From: Methylococcaceae bacterium
GTDB lineage: Bacteria; Pseudomonadota; Gammaproteobacteria; Methylococcales; Methylomonadaceae
Assembly: GCA_013140705.1 (NCBI GenBank)
Contig: JABFSH010000021.1
Span: 1 to 64,000 of the forward strand
DNA: 64,000 nucleotides
Reading direction: 5' to 3'
Part shown: in pieces, positions 28,098-37,647 of the stretch
Position numbering within the stretch: the stretch's first letter is position 1
Layout of the letters: every line of letters begins with the position of its first letter
The notes under the pieces: model-generated
What the model was told of the DNA's origin: nothing
The model's database searches: none
Seen by the model: the letters and a program-made list of their open reading frames with translations, nothing else
Position numbers and translations under genes: made by a program

Positions 28098-28483
28098 AAC
28101 ATAAAATCGCATTAATCCTTTTACTGTTAACCCTCGCTCAGTCAACTTCGGTTTCCGCTCATGCCGTGGTAACAAATTATTCACTAAAAATATCGCCCAT
28201 TCATGTCAACCAACCAGATAAGGTCACGTTGACCTTTAACTCCCAAATAGAATTGGGCTTATCTCAAGTGTTTCTGGTACGAAAAGGTGATAAACACGAG
28301 ATGTTGCATGTCAGTAATAGCAAAAAACGAGGTGAAATCATTATTGATATTCCGGCTTTGGACGCTGGAGATTATGCACTTAGCTTTAAAGTATTCGCTG
28401 CCGACGGCCATTTGACAGAAGATGTTATCCATTTTTCAGTCGCTCCCCCAGTCGGAACAGCTACATCCTCCAACTCAAGATAA
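28094..28483 (+). CDS. copC: CopC-domain periplasmic copper-binding protein
   Basis: 129 aa. A signal peptide ends at SVSA, so the mature protein would begin HAVVTNYSL, with the N-terminal His typical of CopC copper sites; a second His appears in AADGHLTEDVIHFSV. CopC binds copper in the periplasm and usually serves CopD. It is coupled to hpnO by an ATGA overlap and followed by copD after 44 bp, so copper uptake or handling is transcribed with the hopanoid genes. Confidence 0.85.
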   Translation: MKHKIALILLLLTLAQSTSVSAHAVVTNYSLKISPIHVNQPDKVTLTFNSQIELGLSQVFLVRKGDKHEMLHVSNSKKRGEIIIDIPALDAGDYALSFKVFAADGHLTEDVIHFSVAPPVGTATSSNSR

Positions 28484-28527
28484 GAAGCCTTCTATCACAT
28501 GTCGAATTACAATAGGTTTTGAATACA

Positions 28528-30171
28528 ATGGCCGGTATAGCTGATTTTCTTGATTCTCTGATTGGCGGATTTGATCTCATTTGTTTTTGTTTGGCCATCG
28601 GCAGTTTATTCTGGGGACTACTGGTTTTACGACCATGGCATGAAGATAACAACTCCAGCACGAGCCATGAATTACATAAAAAAACCGTTCGCTTATTGTA
28701 CCAAGGCGCATTTTTACTGGCAGCCGCACAGTTTTTCAAAATAATCCTAAAGATCTGGTTGATGACAGCCATATTGCATCGCTGGCCATTCCCTGAGTTC
28801 GCCGAAACAACGCAATTCATCGGCGGTATCATCCGAACGATACTGACTTTATTGCTAGCGGGATACTGCTATTTGTATCTGCGCAAGAATCCGACCTCCA
28901 AACAACATTGGTACACCGCCGGCATCGTCGCCTTACCAATGATTATTTCGGGAGCCTGGTTGGTACATGCGGCAGGCCGCTTTGAAAATCAGTTTTTTTT
29001 AATGTCATTTACTGTTTTTCATCAATTAGCCGCGGCGGCCTGGATTGGCGGCGTCTTTCAACTCGTTAACCTCTGGCTTTTAAGTCACAATAAAAAAGTT
29101 CCTGCCGACCTGTGGCCAATATTACTTCGCCGCTTCTCCACATTAGGCATCACGTCGGTCCTGTTAATTCTGGTTTCAGGAATACCCATTGCCTGGCAAT
29201 ACATCGATACATGGAATGGTCTCGTTGGCACAGGCTATGGCAATCTTTTATTGGTTAAAATAACCTTGCTATCCTTAGCACTGGGATTTGCCTGGCTGAA
29301 TAGATCGGCAGTAGCGAGCTATCGAGTTTCTGGTAATACCTACGCATTGACCAACCGAGTGCCTTTCTACATAGAAGCTGAAACCTTTGTATTGATAACG
29401 TTGTTATTTACGGCTGCCAGCCTGGCCTCCCAACCTCCAGCCATTGATATTCCAGGCTTAACGGCAAGCTGGCAGGAAGTATTAAACACATTCAAACCAC
29501 AAATTCCACAGGTTAATTCGCCCACTCATACCGCCTTGATAGCAGGCGAAGCGGGTCGTGTTGCGATTATTGATCAGGTGCCCTCAATAGCAGCAACCGA
29601 ATGGTCCAATTATAATCATAATATTGCCGGGATTTTCCTGACGGTCATGAGTTTCTTTGCGATGTTGTCGTATGTAAGGCATCCGGCTTTTGAAAAATTC
29701 AAATATTGGCCTCTCGGCTTTGTTCTCCTGGGAATCTTTTTGTTTTTCCGCAGTGATGCGGAAACCTGGCCGCTCGGCCCGATTGGTTTCTGGGAAAGCA
29801 CCTTCAATAACGGCGAGGTCCTGCAACACAGAATTGCAACCTTACTCGTCTTTGTTCTAGGCATGATTGAATTGGGTGCCAGAATCACCAAGAATGAAAA
29901 CAACAAGCTACCACTCATCTTTCCCATATTGGCCGCATTTGGCGGATTAATGCTGCTAACCCATTCTCATGTCGGTTTCCAGGCAAAAAGTGCTTTCCTG
30001 ATACAAGTCGGCCACACCACGATGGGGATATTTTCTCTCGTACTATCCTGCGGTCGTTGGCTGGAATTAAAACTGGATAAACCGGGCAAAGATATTGCCG
30101 GTTTTGTTTCTGTGGCTGCCCTGTTTCAAATTGGGCTCATCCTGATGTTCTATCGAGAACCCCTGTACTAA
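28528..30171 (+). CDS. copD: CopD-family copper transport membrane protein
   Basis: About 547 aa from the ATG at 28528. It has many hydrophobic helices and the CopD domain in the N-terminal half ([39 protein letters not shown]). The C-terminal half adds further helices ([41 protein letters not shown]) with conserved His. CopD is thought to move copper across the inner membrane together with CopC. It ends 2 bp before the second dxs. Confidence 0.85.
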   Translation: MAGIADFLDSLIGGFDLICFCLAIGSLFWGLLVLRPWHEDNNSSTSHELHKKTVRLLYQGAFLLAAAQFFKIILKIWLMTAILHRWPFPEFAETTQFIGGIIRTILTLLLAGYCYLYLRKNPTSKQHWYTAGIVALPMIISGAWLVHAAGRFENQFFLMSFTVFHQLAAAAWIGGVFQLVNLWLLSHNKKVPADLWPILLRRFSTLGITSVLLILVSGIPIAWQYIDTWNGLVGTGYGNLLLVKITLLSLALGFAWLNRSAVASYRVSGNTYALTNRVPFYIEAETFVLITLLFTAASLASQPPAIDIPGLTASWQEVLNTFKPQIPQVNSPTHTALIAGEAGRVAIIDQVPSIAATEWSNYNHNIAGIFLTVMSFFAMLSYVRHPAFEKFKYWPLGFVLLGIFLFFRSDAETWPLGPIGFWESTFNNGEVLQHRIATLLVFVLGMIELGARITKNENNKLPLIFPILAAFGGLMLLTHSHVGFQAKSAFLIQVGHTTMGIFSLVLSCGRWLELKLDKPGKDIAGFVSVAALFQIGLILMFYREPLY

Positions 30172-30173
30172 TT

Positions 30174-32051
30174 ATGAATACTTCACACAAATATCCGCTG
30201 CTCGATACCATCCACACACCCGAAGACGTTCGTCAGTTAAGCAAAGGTGAGCTCAAGACACTATCGAAAGAACTGCGCGAGTATTTAACGGAAACGGTGA
30301 GTATATCCGGCGGACATTTCTCCGCCGGTTTAGGCACCGTGGAACTGACCGTGGCGCTGCATTATGTGTTTGACACGCCGTCCGATCAGTTGGTCTGGGA
30401 TGTCGGTCATCAGGCCTATCCCCATAAAATCCTGACCGGTCGTAAAGACCGCATGACCACGATTCGTACCCGCAATGGCGTTTCGGCTTTTCCCAGTCGC
30501 GCCGAAAGTGAGTACGACGCCTTCGGCGTGGGTCATTCCAGCACCTCGATCAGTGCCGCCCTGGGCATGGCGATTGCGTCCAGCCTGAAAGGCGAAGACA
30601 AGCAAATGGTAGCGATCATCGGCGATGGCAGCATTACCGGCGGCATGGCCTATGAGGCGATGAATCATGCCGGCGCCATTGATGCCAATCTGCTGGTGAT
30701 CCTAAATGATAACGACATGTCGATTTCGCCGAATGTCGGCGCGATGAACAATTATTTGACCAAGATTCTGTCCAGTCGCCTGTATTCGTCGTTGCGTTCG
30801 GAAAGTAAGAAGGTCCTGAGCAAGATGCCCAGTGTCTGGGAGCTGGCGCGCCGCACGGAAGAGCATATGAAAGGCATGATTGTACCGGGCACGTTGTTTG
30901 AGGAACTGGGTTTTAATTATATCGGCCCGATCGATGGGCACGATGTCGATATGCTGGTGGCGACACTGGAAAATCTGAAAGCCATCACCGGCCCCCGCTT
31001 CCTGCATATCGTCACGAAGAAAGGCAAGGGGTATCCGCCGGCGGAAAAAGATCCGCTCGCGTATCATGGCGTACCGGCCTTTGATCCGTCGCAGGATAGT
31101 TTGCCCAAATCAGCACCCTCGCCGTATCCCACCTATACCGAAGTGTTCGGGAACTGGTTGTGTGACATGGCCGAGCAGGATGAACGCCTGCTGGGCATTA
31201 CCCCGGCGATGCGGGAAGGTTCGGGTCTGGTCAAGTTTTCCGAACGTTTTCCAAAACGCTATTTCGACGTCGCCATCGCGGAACAGCACGCCGTCACGCT
31301 GGCGGCCGGACAAGCCTGTCAAGGCGCCAAACCGGTGGTTGCCATTTATTCGACGTTTTTGCAACGCGCCTACGATCAGTTGATTCATGATGTCGCCCTG
31401 CAAAACCTGGATGTGTTGTTTGCGCTGGACCGTGCCGGTTTGGTGGGCCCGGATGGCCCGACCCATGCCGGCAGCTTCGACTACAGCTTTATGCGCTGTA
31501 TCCCCAATATGCTGGTCATGGCGCCGGCCGATGAAAATGAATGTCGGCACATGCTGTATACCGGATTCATCCATCAGGGCCCGGCCTCGGTGCGCTATCC
31601 ACGCGGTAAGGGACCCGGCGTTAAAGTCGAAACCGCCATGATTGCCTTACCGATCGGCAAGGCCGAGGTGCGTCAACGTGGCAAGCGCATTGCCCTTCTG
31701 GCCTGGGGCAGCATGGTAACGCCAGCGCTGGAGGCCGGTAAGGCCTTGGGGGCTACCGTCGTTAACATGCGCTTCGTCAAACCCATCGATGAAGCACTGA
31801 TACTGGAGCTGGCACAAAGCCATGAGGCATTGGTCACTGTCGAAGAAAATGTCATCGCGGGTGGCGCTGGCAGTGCTGTCAACGAGTTTCTGAACGCGCA
31901 AGGCGTATTGATGCCCGTCCTGAACCTCGGCCTGCCTGACAGCTTTGTCGAACAGGGCTCCCGTGAAGAGTTACTCAGCTTTTGCGGCCTCGATGCCAGC
32001 GCCATTAAAGCCCGCGTGGAGAAATTTTGCGCTACGAAAAAAACTCAATAA
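30174..32051 (+). CDS. dxs: 1-deoxy-D-xylulose-5-phosphate synthase, copy 2
   Basis: 625 aa, complete and apparently functional. Residues 16-617 are encoded by DNA identical to copy 1. The start ([18 protein letters not shown]) aligns with copy 1 but differs at half the residues, and the C-terminus (ATKKTQ) is unrelated. It is the last gene of the hopanoid/copper operon, 2 bp after copD, with no Shine-Dalgarno of its own beyond the copD 3' end, so it is probably coupled. It would raise isoprenoid precursor supply for hopanoids. Confidence 0.95.
   Translation: MNTSHKYPLLDTIHTPEDVRQLSKGELKTLSKELREYLTETVSISGGHFSAGLGTVELTVALHYVFDTPSDQLVWDVGHQAYPHKILTGRKDRMTTIRTRNGVSAFPSRAESEYDAFGVGHSSTSISAALGMAIASSLKGEDKQMVAIIGDGSITGGMAYEAMNHAGAIDANLLVILNDNDMSISPNVGAMNNYLTKILSSRLYSSLRSESKKVLSKMPSVWELARRTEEHMKGMIVPGTLFEELGFNYIGPIDGHDVDMLVATLENLKAITGPRFLHIVTKKGKGYPPAEKDPLAYHGVPAFDPSQDSLPKSAPSPYPTYTEVFGNWLCDMAEQDERLLGITPAMREGSGLVKFSERFPKRYFDVAIAEQHAVTLAAGQACQGAKPVVAIYSTFLQRAYDQLIHDVALQNLDVLFALDRAGLVGPDGPTHAGSFDYSFMRCIPNMLVMAPADENECRHMLYTGFIHQGPASVRYPRGKGPGVKVETAMIALPIGKAEVRQRGKRIALLAWGSMVTPALEAGKALGATVVNMRFVKPIDEALILELAQSHEALVTVEENVIAGGAGSAVNEFLNAQGVLMPVLNLGLPDSFVEQGSREELLSFCGLDASAIKARVEKFCATKKTQ
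30219..32023 (+). repeat. 1.8-kb direct repeat, right copy (inside dxs copy 2)
   Basis: Identical to 16872-18676 and in the same orientation. Together the two copies bracket apt, mlaA, hpnM-like, hpnH, sqs, shc, hpnG, hpnO, copC and copD. Recombination between them could delete or amplify this 13.3-kb unit, leaving one hybrid dxs. Confidence 0.95.
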
Positions 32052-32443
32052 CCCCGATCAAAAAAAAGAACAAATTCAGCAAAAAATCTCCCGACCCTTC
32101 GATTTGCCGTCCATTTTGCCAGTCCGTTCAAAGACTGGCAAAAGCAACAAAACAAACTAAAGCAATCCTCAAACGAAATACGTGCGCTTTTTGTTGGCTA
32201 ACATCAGACAAGCTTTCATTTCATCAAAAGCTTTATCAAAAAAATGCACCAAAATGAACTCACTTTCGTAATTTGTTAATGATCTGGGTTATCATTGGCA
32301 TAATATATCATTTAATCGACTATCAGTTCTTATAGTGTCATCTTTGCCCATTCTCCATGAATTTCTGTGCTAGAAAGGCTCACCTTCCAGAGACGATCAG
32401 GCCTTGATTGTGCGGAATTCACTTCGACTTATTACAATCGAGC
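32052..32443. other. Intergenic region after the hopanoid operon
   Basis: About 390 bp. It contains one clear hairpin (32114-32143) reported separately, then AT-rich sequence before the LMF-like gene. No convincing ORF. Confidence 0.5.
32114..32143. terminator. Hairpin after dxs copy 2
   Basis: Perfect 11-bp arms, TTTTGCCAGTC (32114-32124) and GACTGGCAAAA (32133-32143), with an 8-nt loop, 62 bp after the stop. No T-run follows on either strand, so it is either a weak terminator or an mRNA 3'-end stabilising structure. Confidence 0.45.
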
Positions 32444-33886
32444 ATGACTATAAATATGTTGAACAGGCTACAGAGTAAGCCGACTCATGTTTTAGTGAGC
32501 TGGGTGTTTTTGCGTGGTCTGGCACTCATTTATCTCGCCGCTTTCGCGTCCATGGCGGGGCAAATTGAAGGTTTGATTGGAGAAAACGGTATCCTGCCGA
32601 TTAAATCTGAATTGGCTGCCGTTACCCAAAATTTTCCTGACAGCAAATTCACAGTTTTCCCAACGGTATTCTGGTTTGATGCCTCGGATCAGACTTTACT
32701 GATGGTTTGCGCTGGCGGCATGATCTGTGCCGCTCTTTTGTTATTCAATCTTGTTGACCGTATCGCGTTGCTGCTTTGTTTTACCCTGTACTTGTCAATA
32801 TCCACTGCGGGTCAGGATTTTACCGCCTTTCAGTGGGATGCACTGTTGCTTGAAGCCGGTTTTCTCGGTCTCTTTCTCAGTTGGGGCTCGACCATTTCGG
32901 TCTTTTTATACCAATGGTTAATCGCGCGTTTTATGTTTATGGGCGGTCTTGTCAAACTGGCCAGTGGCGATACCAGTTGGACACATCTGACAGCTCTAAA
33001 CTATCATTATCAAACACAACCCCTCCCTTCTCCTGTCGCCTATTATGCTTACCATCTGCCACAATGGGTCAACGAACTGTCAGTTGTTGCTGTATTAACG
33101 ATTGAACTGATTTTCCCCTTTTTTATAGTTCTGCCACGCCGTTTTCGACTGTTTGCAGCCTGGAGTTTTATCTTATTGCAGAGCGGGATTATGTTGACCG
33201 GCAATTACAATTTCTTTAATCTGCTAACTATCCTTTTGTGTCTATTTTTATTTGACGACCAGGCTATTGAAAAAATACTGCCCACACCTTTAATTTATTC
33301 AATCCGGCAAAAACAGCCCCTTGCGGGTAATGCAGCCAATAGCATCGCGGCGGGATGGCTAGGCATCGTGTTGGTAACCTGTGCCATTCATGTCTGGTTA
33401 TACAATATAAAACAACCCCTCATTTTACCTTTAAAGGCCCTGGTTCAACTGACAACCTCCTATTCGCTCATCAACAATTACGGTCCCTTTGCCATCATGA
33501 CGACTGAACGTCCTGAAATAATCGTGCAAGGTTCCAACGATGGCAAAAACTGGTTGACCTATCATTTCAAATACAAACCCGTCAACCTGGATCAAAAACT
33601 AATCTGGCTTATTCCTCATCAACCCCGTCTGGATTGGCAGATGTGGTTTGCCGCCATGGAAAAACCAACAACACATGCCTGGTTTGCCAAATTTATGCAG
33701 AAACTTCAGAAGGGCTCCCATCAAGTGTTGTCCCTGATGGATGAAAATCCTTTCCGTGGCAAACCTCCTGCCCATGTCCGCGCTCTGTTATACCGTTATA
33801 CTTATACAAGCCCGAAACAACGAGCCTCAACTGGCAAAATCTGGCGCCGGGAGTATGTGGGCCTCTATTGGCCGCCTAAAGGATAA
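32444..33886 (+). CDS. Lipase-maturation-factor-like multi-pass membrane protein
   Basis: About 480 aa from the ATG at 32444 (an in-frame ATG at 32456 and a TTG at 32408 also exist). About eight membrane helices, then a soluble C-terminal domain with the family-like segments NYGPFAIMTTERPEIIVQGS and NPFRGKPPAHVRALLYRY, and a final REYVGLYWPP. This matches LMF1-type proteins, which in animals assist lipase folding in the ER. Bacterial members have no established function. No lipase gene adjoins it. It stands alone between hairpins at 32.1 and 34.0 kb. Confidence 0.8.
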   Translation: MTINMLNRLQSKPTHVLVSWVFLRGLALIYLAAFASMAGQIEGLIGENGILPIKSELAAVTQNFPDSKFTVFPTVFWFDASDQTLLMVCAGGMICAALLLFNLVDRIALLLCFTLYLSISTAGQDFTAFQWDALLLEAGFLGLFLSWGSTISVFLYQWLIARFMFMGGLVKLASGDTSWTHLTALNYHYQTQPLPSPVAYYAYHLPQWVNELSVVAVLTIELIFPFFIVLPRRFRLFAAWSFILLQSGIMLTGNYNFFNLLTILLCLFLFDDQAIEKILPTPLIYSIRQKQPLAGNAANSIAAGWLGIVLVTCAIHVWLYNIKQPLILPLKALVQLTTSYSLINNYGPFAIMTTERPEIIVQGSNDGKNWLTYHFKYKPVNLDQKLIWLIPHQPRLDWQMWFAAMEKPTTHAWFAKFMQKLQKGSHQVLSLMDENPFRGKPPAHVRALLYRYTYTSPKQRASTGKIWRREYVGLYWPPKG

Positions 33887-34031
33887 GTTCGTGTAATAAC
33901 CCTAAAAAGACCATCCAGTAATAAGGAAGTCCTCTCGTGTTTATCATTACAAGAGGCGCAAATGCCCTGCAGATACTGAGTTTTGTTGAAGCATGAGCGT
34001 AATTACTCTTTTGCTATTTAGTGATCGCCTC

Positions 34032-34089
34032 AAAATCCCGTTGCCTTCGGTAAGACGCCCCTGAGTGTAACCGAAGGCAACGGGATTTT
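34032..34089. terminator. Perfect 20-bp inverted repeat, bidirectional terminator-like
   Basis: Left arm 34032-34051 begins AAAATCCCG; right arm 34070-34089 ends CGGGATTTT; all 20 positions pair around an 18-nt loop. The A-run before and T-run after a GC-rich stem are the layout of a bidirectional intrinsic terminator. It lies about 145 bp after the LMF-like gene and 65 bp before yjbQ. Its length is greater than usual. Confidence 0.65.
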
Positions 34090-34153
34090 AGTGTGCTCGA
34101 CTGCTCTTTTTAGGTTAACAGGTAATTTTTTCTATAACTAAAGATGATTCGCC

Positions 34154-34582
34154 ATGTGGAAACAAAAAGAGATTGTTATAGCTGCCAAAAAACGAGGTTT
34201 TCATCTGATCACCCATGAGATAATTAGCGCCATTCCGGAGCTTGGTTCGGTAAAATGCGGGTTGCTGCACCTTTTTATCAAACACACCTCAGCATCGCTG
34301 ACAATCAATGAAAATGCAGACCCAACCGTACGACAGGATATGGAAAGTCACTTTAACAAATCGGTTCCCGAAAGAGCACCCTATTACCAACATGATTATG
34401 AGGGCGACGACGACATGCCCGCCCATATTAAAAATTGCTTGCTCGGTTCCTCACTAAGCATTCCCGTCACCGAGGGCTCGCTAAACCTGGGGACCTGGCA
34501 AGGCATCTATTTTTGTGAACATCGAAACCATAGCGGCGACCGAACCATTGTCGCCACCATTAATGGTGAATGGTGGCCATAA
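34154..34582 (+). CDS. yjbQ: YjbQ family (UPF0047) protein
   Basis: 142 aa, standard length. Family signatures: [24 protein letters not shown] (split here as [14 protein letters not shown] and NENADPTV), [13 protein letters not shown], and the ending [14 protein letters not shown] with conserved Glu, His and Arg. Members rescue thiamine-phosphate defects in E. coli, but the physiological reaction is unclear. Cytoplasmic. It is separated by 7 bp from the oxidoreductase gene that follows, so they are likely co-transcribed. Confidence 0.9.
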   Translation: MWKQKEIVIAAKKRGFHLITHEIISAIPELGSVKCGLLHLFIKHTSASLTINENADPTVRQDMESHFNKSVPERAPYYQHDYEGDDDMPAHIKNCLLGSSLSIPVTEGSLNLGTWQGIYFCEHRNHSGDRTIVATINGEWWP

Positions 34583-34589
34583 CAGACCC

Positions 34590-36143
34590 ATGAAAAAAGA
34601 ACTTCAACAGCCAACAATGCCAGATTCGAAGACTGATCATTATGATATTGCCGTCATTGGCAGCGGCATAGGCGGACTCACTGCAGCTGCCTTGTTAGCA
34701 CATGCCGGCAAGTCGGTAATCGTTGTCGAACAGCATGATCGTCCCGGAGGCTATGCGCACAGTTTCAAACGCAAACGCTATCTTTTTGACTCTGGTGTTC
34801 ACTTGATCAGCGGTTGCGGGCTGGAAGGTTATCAGGGTGGCCAACTTATTCGTAAGGTTCTGCAATGTATCCGCGTTTATGACCAACTTGAATTCATTCA
34901 GGTCAATCCCTTTGCCAACGCGGATTATCCCGGGATACAAATAGGCTTACCTATTTCAATCGATGCGTTTGTCAGCACGCTGGCAAAGCGCTTTCCGGAC
35001 CAGGAGCAGGGCCTGAGGCAATTGATTGATCTTTGTCAGTCCGTTACCGAACAAGCAACGATGGCTGATGAAGTCATGGCGACAAAAGACTCGGCAATGA
35101 TTCAAGCCCGATTGCCTCTTTTACTCAAATACCGGCAAATGACTCTGGCTGAGGTATGGGATGAATTCATCCAGAATAAACAATTACAGAGTATTATCGC
35201 CAGCAACTGGCCCTATCTGGGTTTGCCACCTGGCAAAGTGTCTTTTGTTTACTGGGCAACCATGCTGATCGGCTATTTGGTCGACGGCGCCCATTATTGT
35301 AAGGGCGGATTTCAAAAGCTGGCTGAGAGTCTGGTAAATGGCCTCAGTAAAAACGCGGGTAAAATTCGCTACAAGAGTGCCGTTAAGAAAATTTCAGTTG
35401 AAGACAATCAAGTCAAGTCCATTCAACTGGTTTCCGGAGAATGCATTCATGCCTCAATAATAATATCCAACGCCGATGTGAGACAGACCGTTACTCATCT
35501 GATAGGCGAGGACTATTTTCCGAATAGATATGTGGCGAGGTTAAACAGGATGCAGCACTCGCTATCTATTTTTGTTGTTTATCTGGCAACAGACCTGGAT
35601 TTGGTATCTCTTGGCCTACAACAAGAAGCCTTTTATTATGATCACTTTGATCATGAGGCGCATTACGCAAATTCAGTTAACGGTGACTCTTCCTGGCTTG
35701 GCATCACGATACCGACCCTGATGGATGATTCACTGGCTCCTAAAGGACAGCATCTGATCATGTTAACAACGTTAACCCCCTACCATTTACATTCGGATTG
35801 GTCACAGGCGAAACCGGAATTTACTGAAAAAATGCTGACTTTTGCCGACAAAAAAATCCCCGGATTAAAAGAGCATGTGCTTTTTATTGAGTCGGGCTCT
35901 CCTGCCACTATGGAACGCTATACCAGCAACCACAAAGGCTCGGCTTACGGATGGGAGGTTACCCCCGAACAATCGGGTGCAAACAGACTGGCAAATAAAA
36001 CCCCAATCGACGGTTTATTTTTTGCCGGTCATTGGGCGTCGCCGGGAGGAGGCATTTATGGCGTGGTTTATTCAGGCGTGCAAACTGCTCAACAAATATT
36101 GGGCATCACAAAACAAGATGATTTTTGGCGACAGATGGGCTAA
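34590..36143 (+). CDS. CrtISO/RetSat-type FAD oxidoreductase (phytoene desaturase family)
   Basis: About 517 aa from the ATG at 34590; the frame extends upstream into yjbQ but that part is not native, and an ATG at 34617 is also possible. The N-terminal dinucleotide fold is IAVIGSGIGGLTAAALLAH, followed by GGYAHSFKRKRYLFDSGVH. The C-terminal flavin signature is PIDGLFFAGHWASPGGGIYG. These match the carotenoid isomerase/retinol saturase branch of the phytoene desaturase family. Type I methanotrophs commonly make C30 carotenoids, so a carotenoid or polyene substrate is plausible; no other carotenoid gene is adjacent. Substrate unknown. Confidence 0.8.
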   Translation: MKKELQQPTMPDSKTDHYDIAVIGSGIGGLTAAALLAHAGKSVIVVEQHDRPGGYAHSFKRKRYLFDSGVHLISGCGLEGYQGGQLIRKVLQCIRVYDQLEFIQVNPFANADYPGIQIGLPISIDAFVSTLAKRFPDQEQGLRQLIDLCQSVTEQATMADEVMATKDSAMIQARLPLLLKYRQMTLAEVWDEFIQNKQLQSIIASNWPYLGLPPGKVSFVYWATMLIGYLVDGAHYCKGGFQKLAESLVNGLSKNAGKIRYKSAVKKISVEDNQVKSIQLVSGECIHASIIISNADVRQTVTHLIGEDYFPNRYVARLNRMQHSLSIFVVYLATDLDLVSLGLQQEAFYYDHFDHEAHYANSVNGDSSWLGITIPTLMDDSLAPKGQHLIMLTTLTPYHLHSDWSQAKPEFTEKMLTFADKKIPGLKEHVLFIESGSPATMERYTSNHKGSAYGWEVTPEQSGANRLANKTPIDGLFFAGHWASPGGGIYGVVYSGVQTAQQILGITKQDDFWRQMG

Positions 36144-36348
36144 GGCGATTTATATCGCAGAACTTATCTGCAAACCAGCTTTGCGCTATGCATTCATGCG
36201 CGGCTAAATTGCAAATGGTTTCGAAACCCTGCGGCCACCCCCGCTTGGCTTCATCGGCGCGGGGCTGCACGCACAATATAGTATGTAGTGCTGCAGTAGC
36301 CGAAAGAACATCGACAAATAACCAAAGCACATCCCTGTGCGTTAATTT

Positions 36349-37092
36349 TTATTTGTAGAAGAATCTATTGCCACGGATGTAGCCGTATAACCAAGGCTCA
36401 CCGCAGCCGTATGGTTGTCCGACGTTATAATCGTGAGGGATAAAACGCACGCTATTAATGCCATCAGACTCGCTAACGCCAACATACTGAATGCCGATTG
36501 TTGGCGTGTAGGTGTCAATCACTGTGCCATTGACTTCGACGTCAATATCGCTCAATGTGTATGATTCGGCATCGTTATAAAACTCAATACCAAACTCTGT
36601 GATTTTTTTAAGCGGTGTTACTGAGATTGGGACTGGTTGCGGATTGGGTTGCTCCATTAACGTACCATTCGGACAAGTGATCAGTGGTCTAATAGTCGCC
36701 CCTGACGCCGGATTGACAAACGTGGCCGTAACAGACCGACCATTGATCCAATATTTTTGTCGAACGCCGTCGACCTTAGCCCCTGATGTTTTAACTCTAC
36801 CTTTAGAGTCAATCGTTGTGACGCTAGGACTCCAAAAATCAGGCGTTGCAGAAATCTGGCTTGAATATACCCCCGACAACGAAAGATTCGGACAATTTAT
36901 CGTACCGTTGACGTCCGTTGGCGTTGTACATTCTTCGCCGGGCCATTGCTGCAAAGCAGTTGCAGCTATAGTCTTGAGTTTTTTGGCGTCAAGCATGACA
37001 ATGGAATAACCTGGTGCTGTCGGCGTCGTGATGATTTCAGCCGCAAATGCGGTTGATGATAAAGCTAAGGTAAGTATTGATAAATATTTCAT
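36349..37092 (-). CDS. Unrecognised secreted protein
   Basis: 247 aa. A clear signal peptide (MKYLSILTLALSSTAFA, cleaved before AEIIT) is followed by a Ser/Thr/Pro-rich, probably beta-rich protein with four Cys (EECTTP, NCPNL, ITCPNG, GCGEPW), enough for two disulfides. It ends LYGYIRGNRFFYK. I do not recognise the family. The centre resembles pilin-like or surface proteins only in composition. It converges with the oxidoreductase gene; a possible tiny ORF lies just upstream (37113-37223). Periplasmic or extracellular location is the only firm inference. Confidence 0.75.
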   Translation of the reverse strand: MKYLSILTLALSSTAFAAEIITTPTAPGYSIVMLDAKKLKTIAATALQQWPGEECTTPTDVNGTINCPNLSLSGVYSSQISATPDFWSPSVTTIDSKGRVKTSGAKVDGVRQKYWINGRSVTATFVNPASGATIRPLITCPNGTLMEQPNPQPVPISVTPLKKITEFGIEFYNDAESYTLSDIDVEVNGTVIDTYTPTIGIQYVGVSESDGINSVRFIPHDYNVGQPYGCGEPWLYGYIRGNRFFYK

Positions 37093-37112
37093 TTGGTTCC
37101 TTTTGTTGAGGT

Positions 37113-37223
37113 CTAATAAGTTGTATTTTTATCGGAACTGCCAATCAATGTCCCGTTTCCGCCATCTGTAGTGCCGTCTGTATACTGCCCGCCCGCTGTT
37201 CCCAACAGAGCCGACTTTAGCAT
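37113..37223 (-). CDS. Possible 36-aa Gly/Thr-rich peptide or remnant
   Basis: The minus strand encodes MLKSALLGTAGGQYTDGT followed by a Gly/Asn/Ser-rich stretch ending DKNTTY, 20 bp before the secreted-protein gene. The composition looks protein-like. It lacks a good ribosome site of its own; a GGAG site 7 nt before another ATG at 37248 leads into the alternative frame (MPKSGTDQNAKVGSVG), suggesting one gene broken by a frameshift near position 37200. Weak evidence. Confidence 0.25.
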   Translation of the reverse strand: MLKSALLGTAGGQYTDGTTDGGNGTLIGSSDKNTTY

Positions 37224-37492
37224 TCTGATCTGTACCCGATTTTGGCATTGGTAATTCTCCAAACCTATTGGCTTTGAAAGACTGAGTTAACTGTAAGGTT
37301 TTGTAACATCAAAATTACCTTTGCCAAACGAGGTGTAACATTTTTGTTACATTTTAGGGTGGATTCCTGATCAAGTTACTAAGGTTCAATTCATCAGAAA
37401 TAATTTTTCAGTGATATCTAAAATTGTGATGCTGTTCTCATTATGGTCTTTTGCCGTTTGGGGCTACCAGAAAACCCAGATTTTCCTTCAAT

Positions 37493-37530
37493 CTTGATGT
37501 GTTGGGTTTCGTTCATCACCCTGCTTACAC
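37493..37530. repeat. Degenerate dispersed-repeat-like element, copy a
   Basis: CTTGATGTGTTGGGTTTCG followed by TTCATCACCCTGCTTACAC. It resembles, from memory, a short repeat common between genes in many methanotroph and cyanobacterial genomes (TTGGGTTTCGTTCCTCAACCC). A second diverged copy lies at 38122-38158 on the other side of the lipoprotein gene. Confidence 0.35.
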
Positions 37531-37647
37531 TAGATATCATGCCAATCGAACCATAGAGATGAATCGTCGTGAAAATAAGCATATCCCCGAACTAAGTGCT
37601 GATCTATAATTCATCGATTTATTATCGAACAGCAGGGGTTAAATTTG

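Larger units (their letters stand above)
37093..37647. other. Divergent region with a possible broken small gene and a dispersed-repeat remnant
   Basis: About 555 bp between the secreted protein (minus) and the lipoprotein (plus). It holds an overlapping pair of tiny minus-strand frames (37113-37248) and a degenerate repeat-like stretch (37493-37530). No other feature is supported. Confidence 0.5.

Noticed and set aside
34515-34589. N-terminal extension of the CrtISO-like protein
   Set aside because: It overlaps the end of yjbQ; the ATG at 34590 is followed closely by the FAD fold.
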